In this document: in pieces, positions 26,876 through 37,740 of the stretch
Layout of the letters: each line of letters starts with the position of its first letter
Numbering within the stretch: the stretch's first letter is position 1
Program-made: the position numbers and the translations under genes
Assembly: GCF_002860345.1 (NCBI RefSeq)
Contig: NZ_NMYC01000005.1
Coordinates: 710,459-774,458, forward strand
Direction: 5' to 3'
Length of the DNA: 64,000 bases
Source of the DNA: Bifidobacterium anseris
Lineage (GTDB): Bacteria > Actinomycetota > Actinomycetes > Actinomycetales > Bifidobacteriaceae
Notes under the pieces: model-generated
What the model saw: only the letters and a program-made list of their open reading frames with translations
Databases searched by the model: none
What the model was told of the DNA's origin: nothing

Positions 26876-27967
26876 ATGGCAGAGGAACAGTTCCCGGCGG
26901 CGCGTACCGCACTTGAGGAATACCGCAGGATCGAGCAGCAGATGGCGCAGCCGGATGTGGCGTCGTCCCCGGACAGGATGCGCAAGCTGGGGCGGCGTCA
27001 CGCCGAACTCGGCGCCATCGTTAGCGCGTACACCGATTATCTGCATGCCCGTGACGACGCCGAGGCTGCACATGAGATGGCGGCGGAGGATCCCGATTTC
27101 GAGGCCGAGGCGAAACGGCTCGAGGAGGCGCTGCCGGCCGCCGAGGAACGGCTGCGCACGGCGCTCATCCCGCGCGACCCGGACGACGCGCGCGACGTGA
27201 TCATGGAGATCAAGGCCGGCACCGGCGGCGAGGAGGCCGCGTTGTTCGCCGGCGACCTGCTGCGCATGTACACGCGCTACGCCGAGAAGCGCGGCTGGAG
27301 CACGACGATCCAAAGCGAGAACACGACCGAGCTCGGCGGCGTCAAGGACGTGCAGCTTGCGATCCGCGCGAAGGGCACGCCGGCGCCCGAGGAGGGCGTC
27401 TGGGCGTCGCTCAAGTACGAGGGGGGCGTGCATCGCGTGCAGCGCATCCCGGTGACCGAATCGCAGGGCCGCATCCAGACGTCGGCCGCCGGCGTCATCG
27501 TGTTCCCCGAGGCCGACGAGGACGACGACGAGATCGAGATCGACCCGAAGGATCTCAAAATCGACATCTTCATGAGCTCCGGGCCCGGCGGCCAGTCAGT
27601 CAACACGACGTATTCGGCGGTGCGTATGACGCACATCCCGACCGGCATCGTCGTGAGCATGCAGGACGAGAAGTCGCAGATCCAGAACCGCGCGTCGGCG
27701 CTGCGCGTCCTCAAGAGCCGGCTGCTCGCGATGAAGCACGAGCAGGAGGCCGCCGAGGCCGCCGACATGCGCCACTCGCAGGTGCGTTCGCTCGACCGTT
27801 CCGAGCGCATCCGCACCTACAACTTCCCGGAGAACCGCATCGTCGACCACCGTACGAACTACAAGGCGTACAATCTCGACGCCGTGCTCGACGGCGACCT
27901 GCAGGCCGTCATCGACAGCGACGTGCAGGCCGACGAGGCGCAGCGCCTGGCCCGTACCAACGAGTGA
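26876..27967 (+). CDS. prfA: Peptide chain release factor 1
   Basis: Recognises UAA and UAG and triggers peptide release. 363 residues: N-terminal coiled domain, codon-recognition tripeptide PVT (PxT class) in [10 protein letters not shown] near residue 190, and the catalytic GGQ in [10 protein letters not shown] near 238. C-terminal [16 protein letters not shown] is typical. It is followed by prmC, the GGQ methyltransferase, the usual functional pair. Confidence 0.97.
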   Translation: MAEEQFPAARTALEEYRRIEQQMAQPDVASSPDRMRKLGRRHAELGAIVSAYTDYLHARDDAEAAHEMAAEDPDFEAEAKRLEEALPAAEERLRTALIPRDPDDARDVIMEIKAGTGGEEAALFAGDLLRMYTRYAEKRGWSTTIQSENTTELGGVKDVQLAIRAKGTPAPEEGVWASLKYEGGVHRVQRIPVTESQGRIQTSAAGVIVFPEADEDDDEIEIDPKDLKIDIFMSSGPGGQSVNTTYSAVRMTHIPTGIVVSMQDEKSQIQNRASALRVLKSRLLAMKHEQEAAEAADMRHSQVRSLDRSERIRTYNFPENRIVDHRTNYKAYNLDAVLDGDLQAVIDSDVQADEAQRLARTNE

Positions 27968-28065
27968 GCGCCGACGAGTGAGCGCGGCGCGCGCGCAACG
28001 CACAGAACGCGTCGCATATGGCGCGATGGACATCACACGACATACGAACCATGCAGGAGGCGGCG

Positions 28066-29058
28066 ATGGCGTCGGCAACCGATGAAGCAACCGATGGAAT
28101 GGACGACGCGGCGGCGGCGCGCCCGCAGATGCCCGGGGACGGCGCGCAGGCCGTCGCCGACCTCATCGCCGTCGGCGGCGACCGACTCGCGCAGGCCGGC
28201 GTCGACACGCCGCGACACGACGCGAAGCTGCTGCTCGCCGAAGCGACGCGCGCGTCGCTGAGCGACGTCGACAAGGCGGCGCTGCTCGGCGACGACGTAG
28301 CAAGGCTCGTCGACGGCAAATCGATAGATGCGGCCGCCGCGCTCGCCGACTATTCGGCGATGCTCGCGCGCCGTGAACGCCGCGAGCCGCTGCAGTACAT
28401 CGTCGGCCATGCGCCGTTCAGGTATCTGGACATCAAGGTCGGCCCCGGCGTGTTCATTCCGCGCCAGGAGACGGAGCTGCTCGTCGACGAGGCCCTCGGC
28501 TGGATCACACGGGGAGGCATGTACTGCCCGCGCGTCGTCGACCTGTGCGCGGGCAGCGGCGCGATCGGCCTGTCGATCGCCACCGAAGTGCCCGGCGCGC
28601 AAGTGTGGGGCGTCGAGAAGGACGTCCTCGCCGCGCAGTGGACGCGCCGCAACGTGAGCGAAGTGGGCGCCACGTTCCCCGACATCACGGCGAACTACCA
28701 TCTCGAGATCGCCGACGCGACCTGCCCGACGACGCTCGCGCAGCTCGACGGCACCGTCGACGTCGTCGTCAGCAATCCTCCGTACATCCCGCTCACCGAC
28801 GTGCCCGAGCAGTTCGAGGTGCGCGAATACGACCCGCAGACCGCGCTCTACGGCGGCTCCGCCGACGGCATGATGGTGCCGGAACGCATCATCGTGCGCG
28901 CCGCCGCGCTGCTGCGCGCAGGCGGCGTCCTTATCATGGAGCATGACGTCACGCAGGCGGACCGCACCGTCGCGTTCGCGCGTGCGAGCGGCTTCGCCGA
29001 CGCGCGCACCGAGATAGACCTCACCGGCCGTCCGCGCTATCTTGTGGCGACGCGGTAG
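28066..29058 (+). CDS. prmC: Release factor glutamine methyltransferase
   Basis: Transfers methyl from SAM to the Gln of the GGQ motif in release factors. 330 residues: helical N-terminal domain with GHAPFRYL, SAM motif VVDLCAGSGAIGLSIA near 175, and the catalytic NPPY in VVSNPPYIPL near 244. AGGAGG before the ATG at 28066 decides the start over an ATG 16 codons upstream. It lies 98 bases after prfA, probably co-transcribed. Confidence 0.94.
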   Translation: MASATDEATDGMDDAAAARPQMPGDGAQAVADLIAVGGDRLAQAGVDTPRHDAKLLLAEATRASLSDVDKAALLGDDVARLVDGKSIDAAAALADYSAMLARRERREPLQYIVGHAPFRYLDIKVGPGVFIPRQETELLVDEALGWITRGGMYCPRVVDLCAGSGAIGLSIATEVPGAQVWGVEKDVLAAQWTRRNVSEVGATFPDITANYHLEIADATCPTTLAQLDGTVDVVVSNPPYIPLTDVPEQFEVREYDPQTALYGGSADGMMVPERIIVRAAALLRAGGVLIMEHDVTQADRTVAFARASGFADARTEIDLTGRPRYLVATR

Positions 29059-29154
29059 GCGGGGCGACTACAGTCGTCATCGAAGGGCGCCGCAGGTGTA
29101 TGCCGCGTCGGCGTCGAAGGAACATCGGCAACGCGGAAAGGCGGGGGAGCAGGC

Positions 29155-29814
29155 ATGAGCGACGTACGGGCCATCGATGAGCGGTCGCTGCGCGAGGCGA
29201 GGAAGGTCGTCGAGGGCGGCGGCCTCGTCGTGCTGCCGACCGACACCGTCTACGGCATCGCGTGCGACCCGCACAACGGCGACGCGATCGCGCGGATCTA
29301 CGCGGCCAAGCGCCGCCCCCGCACGAAGGCGCTGCAGGTGATCATGGCCTCGGTCGACGATCTGGACGCCCTCGGCCTGACGCTGCCGACGCCGCTCAAC
29401 CGTCTCGCCGCGCAGCTGCTGCCCGGCGCGTTCTCGCCGATCGCGCTCGCCGACGACGACTGCGCATTGTGCACGACGAGCCGCGACGCGCGCGGCGTGC
29501 GCACTCAGGCGATCCGCGTGCCGAACTCGCACGCCTGCCTTGAGGTGCTGCGCGCGACGGGGCCGCTCGCCGCGTCGAGCGCAAACCGTTCGGGCGGCGA
29601 GAGCGCGCAGAGCGTCGACGAGGCGGTGCGCGCCTTCGGCGACGCCGTCGACCTGTATCTTGACGGCGGCCCGACGATCGGACATGTCGCGAGCACCGTC
29701 GTGGCGGCCGACCCCCTCGCGCGCGACGGCATAGAGATCCTGCGCGAGGGCGTCATCCCGGCTTCGGTCATCCGCCGCGCGATCCATATGAACGGCGGCG
29801 GTCTGGGTCTATGA
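29155..29814 (+). CDS. tsaC: L-threonylcarbamoyladenylate synthase (TsaC/Sua5/YrdC)
   Basis: Makes threonylcarbamoyl-AMP from threonine, bicarbonate and ATP for t6A37 tRNA modification. 219 residues: GGLVVLPTDTVYGIACDP, AKRRPRTKALQVIM (nucleotide site) and SSANRSGGESAQSVDE. It is the short single-domain form. GGGGGAGC precedes the ATG. Its end overlaps the next gene by four bases (ATGA), so they are coupled; the prmC-tsaC order is common in Gram-positives. Confidence 0.93.
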   Translation: MSDVRAIDERSLREARKVVEGGGLVVLPTDTVYGIACDPHNGDAIARIYAAKRRPRTKALQVIMASVDDLDALGLTLPTPLNRLAAQLLPGAFSPIALADDDCALCTTSRDARGVRTQAIRVPNSHACLEVLRATGPLAASSANRSGGESAQSVDEAVRAFGDAVDLYLDGGPTIGHVASTVVAADPLARDGIEILREGVIPASVIRRAIHMNGGGLGL

Positions 29815-31064
29815 AGGTCTACCTGTTCATCTGCCTGCTCGCGGCCTGCGCGACGTTCCTGTACACGCCGATCGTGCGCCATGTGGCGATCCGCGTCGGC
29901 GCGGTCGGCGAGGTGCGCGCGCGCGACGTGCACACGGTGCCGACCCCGCGCATGGGTGGCGTCGGCATGCTGTGCGGTTTCCTGACGGCGATGTTCTTCG
30001 CGTCCCGCCTCAACTTCCTGCAGGGGGTCTTCCGCGAGAACCACCAGGCGTACATCGTCATGGCGGGCGCGGCGCTCATCTGCCTGCTGGGCGTGTGCGA
30101 CGACATCTGGGACCTCGATTGGATGCTCAAGCTCGCCGGGCAGCTGCTCATCTCGGTGTTCGTCGCATGGGGCGGCCTGCAGATCATCACGTTGCCGATC
30201 GGGTCGCTCGTGACGGCGTCGCCGACGATCTCGATCGCGATCACGGCGCTGCTCATCGTCGTGTCGATCAACGCCGTGAACTTCGTCGACGGCCTCGACG
30301 GCCTCGCCGCCGGCATCGTCGCGATCGGCGGCATCGCCTTCGGCATCTACTCGTACATCCTCGCGCGCTCGGCGCCGTCGTACGCGTCGATGGCGACGCT
30401 CGTCGACGTCGCGATGGTCGGAGTCTGCCTCGGCTTTCTGCTGCACAACTGGCATCCGGCGAAGCTGTTCATGGGCGATTCCGGATCGATGCTGCTCGGC
30501 TACCTGATCACCTGCGCGTCGATCATCATGACCGGACGCATCGATCCGGCCACGGTGAACGCGTCGATCTACCTGCCCGCGTTCATGCCGATCCTGCTGC
30601 CGATCCTCGTGCTGTTCCTGCCGGTGCTCGACATGATGATGGCGATCTGCCGACGTCTGAGCAAAGGGCAGTCGCCGATGCACCCCGACCGCATGCATCT
30701 GCACCACCGCATGCTGCGCATCGGCCATTCGGTGCGCGGCGCCGTGCTCATCCTGTGGGGATGGGCGGCGCTCATCGCCTTCGGCTCGCTGATGCTGCTG
30801 TTCTTCCGGCCGCTCCATGTGCTCGTCGTCTTCCTCATGGCCGCCGCCGCGCTCACCGTCGCGACGATGTATCCGTCGATCCGCCGGCGCATGAACGGCG
30901 AGGTCGACGGCGAGGAACCGCCCGAGGAGCGAGACGCCGATCATCCGGGGCATGCGCGCGGCGGCGACGGACGGCATCGCGCGCGGCACATGCGCGACGC
31001 CGCGTCGTCGGGTCCGGCATCGCCATCGGCGGGAGGAAGGCAGCGCGGACGCCGGGACGAGTGA
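29811..31064 (+). CDS. Undecaprenyl-phosphate sugar-1-phosphate transferase (WecA/TagO family)
   Basis: Starts synthesis of a lipid-linked cell-wall glycan by moving a GlcNAc-1-phosphate-like group to undecaprenyl phosphate. 417 residues with about ten membrane segments; family motifs VCDDIWDLDW, SINAVNFVDGLDGLAAG, LFMGDSGSMLLG and the cytoplasmic HLHHRML. A charged hydrophilic tail (after about 365) rich in His, Arg and Glu is longer than usual. Overlaps tsaC by four bases. The exact sugar donor is not determined by sequence. Confidence 0.9.
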   Translation: MKVYLFICLLAACATFLYTPIVRHVAIRVGAVGEVRARDVHTVPTPRMGGVGMLCGFLTAMFFASRLNFLQGVFRENHQAYIVMAGAALICLLGVCDDIWDLDWMLKLAGQLLISVFVAWGGLQIITLPIGSLVTASPTISIAITALLIVVSINAVNFVDGLDGLAAGIVAIGGIAFGIYSYILARSAPSYASMATLVDVAMVGVCLGFLLHNWHPAKLFMGDSGSMLLGYLITCASIIMTGRIDPATVNASIYLPAFMPILLPILVLFLPVLDMMMAICRRLSKGQSPMHPDRMHLHHRMLRIGHSVRGAVLILWGWAALIAFGSLMLLFFRPLHVLVVFLMAAAALTVATMYPSIRRRMNGEVDGEEPPEERDADHPGHARGGDGRHRARHMRDAASSGPASPSAGGRQRGRRDE

Positions 31065-31116
31065 GCGGACGCCTTGCATCGCGCTCGCGCCGCGACTGCG
31101 CGGGAAAGCGTGGTGA

Positions 31117-32793
<1,677 letters not shown>

Positions 32794-32806
32794 CGGCGCC
32801 GCATCG

Positions 32807-32843
32807 CAACCTACCGCGCAGCGCCGCGCCGCGCGGTAGGTTG
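32807..32843. repeat. Perfect 13-bp inverted repeat after guaB
   Basis: CAACCTACCGCGC (32807-32819) and exact complement (32831-32843), 11-base loop, 13 bases after the stop. It precedes the main terminator. Confidence 0.6.
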
Positions 32844-32860
32844 ACGCACGGCAAGCACCG

Positions 32861-32905
32861 AGGGCCGTCCCCATATGGTCACAACCATACGGGGACGGCC
32901 CTTTT
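32861..32905 (+). terminator. guaB terminator
   Basis: AGGGCCGTCCCC pairs with GGGGACGGCCCT with an inner TGGT/ACCA, then a run of T. Classical intrinsic terminator, 67 bases after the stop. Confidence 0.85.
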
Positions 32906-32980
32906 CGTTCGGTCCGCGCGGCATCCGGGTGGTCGCCATGCCGCCAGACGCACCCCTGCGCCCATACCTGCGGCATCGTA

Positions 32981-33227
32981 GCGGCATTCTTTAGGTGGGT
33001 TCACCCGCATACCGCCATCGTAGAGGGCGGCATCCTGTGGGTGGGATCACTCAAATACTGCCGTTGGCATGGACTTCAGCGGCATTCTTTAGGTGGGTTC
33101 ACCCGCATACCGCCATCGCCAGCTGTTGGGGTGGCCGTTTATGAGTGAGCTCACCTATACAATGCCATTGTTGGTTGGGCACACAGCATTCTATGGGTGA
33201 GCTTACGCAAATACCGCCATTGGCGGG
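32981..33227. repeat. Tandem array of five degenerate palindromic repeats
   Basis: Five related units of about 40 bases begin at 32981, 33027, 33079, 33133 and 33184. The first and third are identical over 40 bases. Shared elements are GCGGCATTCT, a central small palindrome such as GGTGGGTTCACC or GTGAGCTCAC, and ATACCGCCAT, with GCGGyAT and ATACCGC forming an outer inverted repeat, so each unit can fold. Spacing is 46-54 bases with only 6-14 bases between units. No ORF crosses it. It occupies most of the 678-base gap between guaB and the vWA gene. Confidence 0.8.
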
Positions 33228-33257
33228 GTGCTGTGGGTAGGGCGGCGCAAGCAGGGG

Positions 33258-33288
33258 GCCGGCGGCCATCCGGCGGCCATCCGGCGGC
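33258..33288. repeat. 11-bp tandem repeat CCGGCGGCCAT
   Basis: About 2.8 exact copies, directly after the palindromic repeat array and upstream of the vWA surface protein gene. Confidence 0.7.
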
Positions 33289-33471
33289 GAGACGGTCCGT
33301 ACGGCGGGACGGTTGTGACGATATTGTGCAAACCTTCGGGTATTGTTGGTGATGATATCGTATTCGTTCACTGGAGGAGAAAGCTGCCAGTGTGGACGAT
33401 ACGCCTAAAGAATCAGAGAATCATTGCGCTTGCAAGGATTCTCAGCACCAAGAGGCAGTAAGGAACCCTGT

Positions 33472-35826
33472 ATGGACATCCAAGCTACACAGAAGTCGGG
33501 GGTGCGCAATGCCATCGTTCGCATCGCCGCGCTCGTCGTGACGCTCACGATGCTCGTCGCGACCACCGTGTTCGGCGTCGGCCGCGCGCACGCCGCCGAA
33601 CTGACGGCGAGCGCCGACCCGACGACCTTCACGCAGTGGACCGAAGGCGTCGGCAACCCGCTCGACCCGCGCTCCAACGGCCGCGTCTGGACCGACAAGT
33701 CGGTCACGACCGGCGATGTGACGCTCGACGCCGGCAACGGCGAACAGGTCGTCGTCGGCAAGGACAAGGCCGCCGACTTCCTCGTCGGCCTGTCCGCGAT
33801 GTCGAGCGCCCAGCAGATCACCGGCATGAGCAGCGGCAACAAGCCGCTCGACGTCACGCTCGTGCTCGACGTCTCCGGTTCGATGTCCTCCAACATGGAC
33901 TACACCTATACGCCGGTCTACGGCGAGGTCACCGGCGAGACGCTGTTCGTCCGCAGCGACTCCGGGAGCTACACGGCCGTGTATCCGATTATGAACGAGA
34001 CGACCGGTCACTGGCAGTACACCGATAGGGACGGATCGGTGCTGTACACGCCGAAGATGAGCCCTGAAGACACCGATCCGGATCATGTCCAGCTCTACCG
34101 CCGTATGCCGCGCATCACGCGTCTCGACGCGCTGAAGACCGCCGTCAACGGCTTCCTCGACCAGATGGCCGCGCGCAACGCGCAGATCTCCGATGCGGCC
34201 GCGAAGAACCGCGCCGGCATCGTCACCTTCGAAAGCAGGGCGGAGATCAAATCGCGCTTCACCGACGACACGGCCGCCCTGCAGGGCATCGTCAACGGCC
34301 TTCGCGACCTCGGCGGCACCTATTCCGCCGAAGGCCTGCAGCTCGCCCATCAGCTGATCGACGAGGACAAGCGCACGAACGCCGATTCCGTCGTCATCTT
34401 CTTCACCGACGGCGATCCCTTCGACTACGACGAGGCCGTCGCCGAGGCGAAGTCGCTCAAGGACTCCGGCACGCCGATTTATGCGGTCGGCACCTTCAAC
34501 ACGCCGGACATCAACAACCTGAGCTACACGTCGAACCGCTATATGCAGGCCGTCTCGAGCAACTATCCGAACGCCACGACGATGCAGGACCTCGGCGAGC
34601 GCGCGCCGGATTCCGACTACTACATGAACGCCAACAACGCCGACCAGCTCAAGAACATCTTCAACGACATCTGGACGGCGATCTCGAGCAAGCCGTCGTC
34701 GCCGATCGCGACGACGACCGAGTCGGGCATGGAACGCGGCACGATCACGTTCACCGACGAACTCGGCGCCTACATGACGGTGCGCGACATGAACAGCGTC
34801 GTCTTCGCCGGCAGGCAGTTCACCGCAAAGACCTCCGAAACCTCCGAGGACGGTGCGACGACGACCTACGTCTTCGAAGGCGAAGTCGACGGCAACCCGA
34901 TCTACGGCACCGCGAACCTCGCCGATCTCGTCGTCACCGTGACGCACGGCGAAACCGAAACAGTGCGCGTGCAGGTGCCCGAGCAGCTGCTGCCGCTGCG
35001 CCTGTATTCGGTGAGCGTCGATCAGGACGGCAACGTGACGACGACGATCAACGACACGTTCCCGATCCGCGTCTTCTACTCGGTCGGCCTCAAGGATGGC
35101 GTGCGTGATGCGCTCGCGAACCCGGACGAGGCGCTCGCCGCGTACGTCAAGGACAACGGCGAGACCTTCACGTCGAACAAGTACGAAGAGGACGCCGAGC
35201 GCGGCTCGACGACGGCGACGTTCACGCCGGCGAAGTCGAACGACTTCTACTACTTCGTCAACGACACGCCGCTGTACAACTCCGAGAACGTGTCCGACCC
35301 GGCCAAGTCGATCGAGGAAGGCAAGACCTACCACTATCTGCGCACCTACTACGCGGACAACGCGAAGCATGAGCAGTGGGTCGCCGTCAACGGCGCCGAC
35401 GCCGCCGGCAAGACGCAGACGGGCGCGAACGGCGACGTCTTCGTGCCGGCCGGCACCGTGCGCATGGGCTTGGCGAACTACACGGTCGCGAAGAAGGACA
35501 ACGTGACGAAGACGGCGACCGCGGCAATCGCGCCGCGCTGGGACGGCACCACCGTCGACGTCGCGCTCGGCAACAACGGCCGTCTCGCCGTCGCGCAGTC
35601 GCCGGTGACGCCGGAGCCGGAGCCGGAGGAGACGACGCCGGCCGCCACGCCGGAGCCGACGCAGCCGGAGGGCACCGTCGAGTCGGCGCCGACGACGGAC
35701 ACGTCGACGGCGAACACCGGCTCGAGCGTCGCGCTCATCGTCGCCGTCGCCGCCGCGCTGCTGTGCGCGGGCCTCGGCACGCTGCAGCTGCGCCGCCGCC
35801 GCTCGACCGGCCGCCACGCCGGCTGA
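33472..35826 (+). CDS. von Willebrand A-domain surface protein
   Basis: A 784-residue exported protein. Signal peptide about 1-40 ends AHA-A. The vWA domain has the MIDAS sequence DVSGSMS near residue 133 and a later FFTDGDP, so it probably binds a metal and a ligand such as a matrix or mucosal protein. Beta-rich pilin/collagen-binding-like regions follow. A Pro/Glu/Thr wall-spanning stretch leads to TSTANTGSS, a hydrophobic helix and RRRR: a cell-wall sorting signal in layout but with ANTG in place of LPxTG. AAGGAA supports the ATG at 33472. No sortase gene is adjacent. Confidence 0.85.
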   Translation: MDIQATQKSGVRNAIVRIAALVVTLTMLVATTVFGVGRAHAAELTASADPTTFTQWTEGVGNPLDPRSNGRVWTDKSVTTGDVTLDAGNGEQVVVGKDKAADFLVGLSAMSSAQQITGMSSGNKPLDVTLVLDVSGSMSSNMDYTYTPVYGEVTGETLFVRSDSGSYTAVYPIMNETTGHWQYTDRDGSVLYTPKMSPEDTDPDHVQLYRRMPRITRLDALKTAVNGFLDQMAARNAQISDAAAKNRAGIVTFESRAEIKSRFTDDTAALQGIVNGLRDLGGTYSAEGLQLAHQLIDEDKRTNADSVVIFFTDGDPFDYDEAVAEAKSLKDSGTPIYAVGTFNTPDINNLSYTSNRYMQAVSSNYPNATTMQDLGERAPDSDYYMNANNADQLKNIFNDIWTAISSKPSSPIATTTESGMERGTITFTDELGAYMTVRDMNSVVFAGRQFTAKTSETSEDGATTTYVFEGEVDGNPIYGTANLADLVVTVTHGETETVRVQVPEQLLPLRLYSVSVDQDGNVTTTINDTFPIRVFYSVGLKDGVRDALANPDEALAAYVKDNGETFTSNKYEEDAERGSTTATFTPAKSNDFYYFVNDTPLYNSENVSDPAKSIEEGKTYHYLRTYYADNAKHEQWVAVNGADAAGKTQTGANGDVFVPAGTVRMGLANYTVAKKDNVTKTATAAIAPRWDGTTVDVALGNNGRLAVAQSPVTPEPEPEETTPAATPEPTQPEGTVESAPTTDTSTANTGSSVALIVAVAAALLCAGLGTLQLRRRRSTGRHAG

Positions 35827-35831
35827 GCGAA

Positions 35832-35908
35832 GGACGGCTGTTGATCAGCCGTCCGAACGATGACGACACGACGGGGTCGTGCACGTGGAATCATGTGCAC
35901 GGCCCCGT
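35832..35908 (+). terminator. Double terminator hairpin after the vWA gene
   Basis: First stem GGACGGCT/AGCCGTCC (35832-35839 with 35847-35854). Second stem of 14 bases with one mismatch (35871-35884 with 35895-35908) followed by TT. The rest of the 344-base gap to orn holds a CAACA-rich leader (about 36058-36150) without a supported gene. Confidence 0.75.
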
Positions 35909-36170
35909 TTGTCGTATCTGCGACGCGCGGCCGATGTTTTGCGTTCAGGATAGAACTTAACGTGCGTGCGGCGACGTGAGGTAGGCTCGAATGTTCGGCG
36001 CGGGGTCGGCTCGTCCGCGCGTCGCGATGCATCCGGCGGACGTGCGCCGCGAGATTGCATCGACGAACAGACAACACAGACAACAGTGCGACAATGGAAC
36101 GCGGCAACAGCGCGACAACAGCACGCAATGAACGCCGGCACACAATGAAACGCGAGAAAAGAGGCACGCT

Positions 36171-36818
36171 ATGGTGGACGCACATGACGACGAGGTGTAT
36201 TCGGCGGCGAATTCACGGCTCATCTGGATCGACTGCGAGATGACGGGGCTCGACGTCTTCCACGACGAACTGTGCGAAGTCTCCGTCGTGCCCACCGACT
36301 TCGACCTCAACGTGCTCGACGACGGCATCGACCTCGTCATCCGTCCCTCCGACGAGGCCGTCGCGCATATGAACGACTTCGTGCGCGCGATGCACACCCG
36401 TTCCGGTCTCATCACCGAATGGGAGCAGGGGCTGAGCGTCGAGGAGGCCGAGCAGAAGGTCATCGACTACGTCACGCGGTTCATCCCCGACGGCGTCAAG
36501 CCGCTGCTCGCCGGCAACTCGGTCGGCTCCGACAAGAAGTTCCTCGACCGCTACATGCCCGGTCTGATGAGCCATCTGCACTACCGCGTCGTCGACGTGA
36601 GCACGATCAAAGAGCTCGCGCGCCGCTGGTACCCGGACGTCTACGCGAACCGTCCGGCGAAGGACGGCGGCCACCGCGCGCTCGCCGACATCATCGAATC
36701 GCTCGACGAGCTGCGCTACTACCGCGAGGCCGTCATGGCGCCGGCGCCCGGCCCGGACGCGGCCACGGCGAAGCGGATCGCCGAGGACGTCGAACGCACG
36801 AGCATCGCGCGGCGCTGA
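36171..36818 (+). CDS. orn: Oligoribonuclease
   Basis: A 215-residue DEDDh 3'-5' exonuclease that degrades short RNAs and dinucleotides. ExoI motif [12 protein letters not shown], Exo[18 protein letters not shown], ExoIII with [10 protein letters not shown] carrying the catalytic His and Asp, and [18 protein letters not shown] precedes the ATG. Likely essential in actinobacteria. It is followed 76 bases later by a HAD phosphatase. Confidence 0.95.
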   Translation: MVDAHDDEVYSAANSRLIWIDCEMTGLDVFHDELCEVSVVPTDFDLNVLDDGIDLVIRPSDEAVAHMNDFVRAMHTRSGLITEWEQGLSVEEAEQKVIDYVTRFIPDGVKPLLAGNSVGSDKKFLDRYMPGLMSHLHYRVVDVSTIKELARRWYPDVYANRPAKDGGHRALADIIESLDELRYYREAVMAPAPGPDAATAKRIAEDVERTSIARR

Positions 36819-36894
36819 CCGCCGCGGCGGCGCATACGGCGCAAATCGTGCATTGCATGCAGTGAAACAAAACAAGAGGAGGACCATACCCACT

Positions 36895-37740
36895 ATGACC
36901 AATGAGGAACCCAGGGATTGGAAGACGCTCGAGCCGCTCGACGACATCAGGCTCGTCGTCGCGGACATGGACGGCACGCTGCTCGACGCCGACAGTCAGA
37001 TCCCGCTCGGCTTCAAGCCGATGCTCGACCGGCTCACGCAGCTCGGCGTGCGTTTCGTGCCGGCGAGCGGCAGGCAGTACCAGACGCTCGAGAAGATGTT
37101 CGCCGACGCGCCGCAGCGGCTGCCGATCATCGCCGAGAACGGCAACGTCGTCGCGCTCGACGGCGAGGTCATCGAAACGCATGGCGTCAGCGGCGACATC
37201 GTCGACAAGACGATCGCGATGACCGAACGCACGAGCGACGACCTCGGCCTCGTCATCTGCGCGCTCGGCGGCGCCTACGTCAGCCGTGACGACGCGCCGT
37301 TCATCGCCGAGGCGAGCAAATACTACACGAAGCTGACCGTCGTGCCCGATCTGCGCGAAGTGCTGCGCTACAAGGACGAGCAGATCCTCAAGCTCGCAAT
37401 CTTCGATTTCGGCGACGCGCAGGCGATGGCCGAGCGCGAACTCGGCTTCGTTGAATCCCCGTACGCGGCAACCGCGTCGAGCCCGCATTGGGTCGACATC
37501 ATGGACGGCAACGTCGACAAGGGTGAAGGCGTCAAGGCGCTGCAGCGCGCGCTCGGCATCACGCGCGCGCAGACGATGGTCTTCGGCGACTATCCCAACG
37601 ACATCGGCATGCTGCGCGAGGGTGACTACTCGTTCGCGATGGCGAACGCGCATCCGCAGGTCATGAAGGTCGCGCATTATCTGGCGCCGGCGAACACGGA
37701 AGAAGGCGTGATCCGCGTCGTCGATCGGCTGGTGCGCTGA
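36895..37740 (+). CDS. HAD-superfamily Cof-type phosphatase
   Basis: A 281-residue hydrolase with nucleophile motif VVADMDGTLLDAD (residues 19-31), Cof-type C2 cap, a Lys in NVDKGEGVKAL and motif IV FGDYPNDIGML. It probably dephosphorylates a sugar phosphate or flavin-pathway nucleotide; substrate unknown. GAGGAGG lies 12 bases before the chosen ATG; an earlier ATG at 36853 has no site. Its stop shares a base with the next gene's ATG. Confidence 0.85.
   Translation: MTNEEPRDWKTLEPLDDIRLVVADMDGTLLDADSQIPLGFKPMLDRLTQLGVRFVPASGRQYQTLEKMFADAPQRLPIIAENGNVVALDGEVIETHGVSGDIVDKTIAMTERTSDDLGLVICALGGAYVSRDDAPFIAEASKYYTKLTVVPDLREVLRYKDEQILKLAIFDFGDAQAMAERELGFVESPYAATASSPHWVDIMDGNVDKGEGVKALQRALGITRAQTMVFGDYPNDIGMLREGDYSFAMANAHPQVMKVAHYLAPANTEEGVIRVVDRLVR

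Noticed and set aside
32981-33227. CRISPR-like array
   Set aside because: The units are longer and far less conserved than CRISPR repeats, the would-be spacers are only about 6-14 bases, and no cas gene is present.
33442-35817. A 791-codon open frame on the minus strand opposite the vWA gene
   Set aside because: It is a byproduct of strong third-position GC bias; the product is Arg/Val/His-rich with no motif, whereas the plus frame has a signal peptide and MIDAS. The same applies to long antisense frames at 13663-16017, 19332-20885 and 39905-42283.
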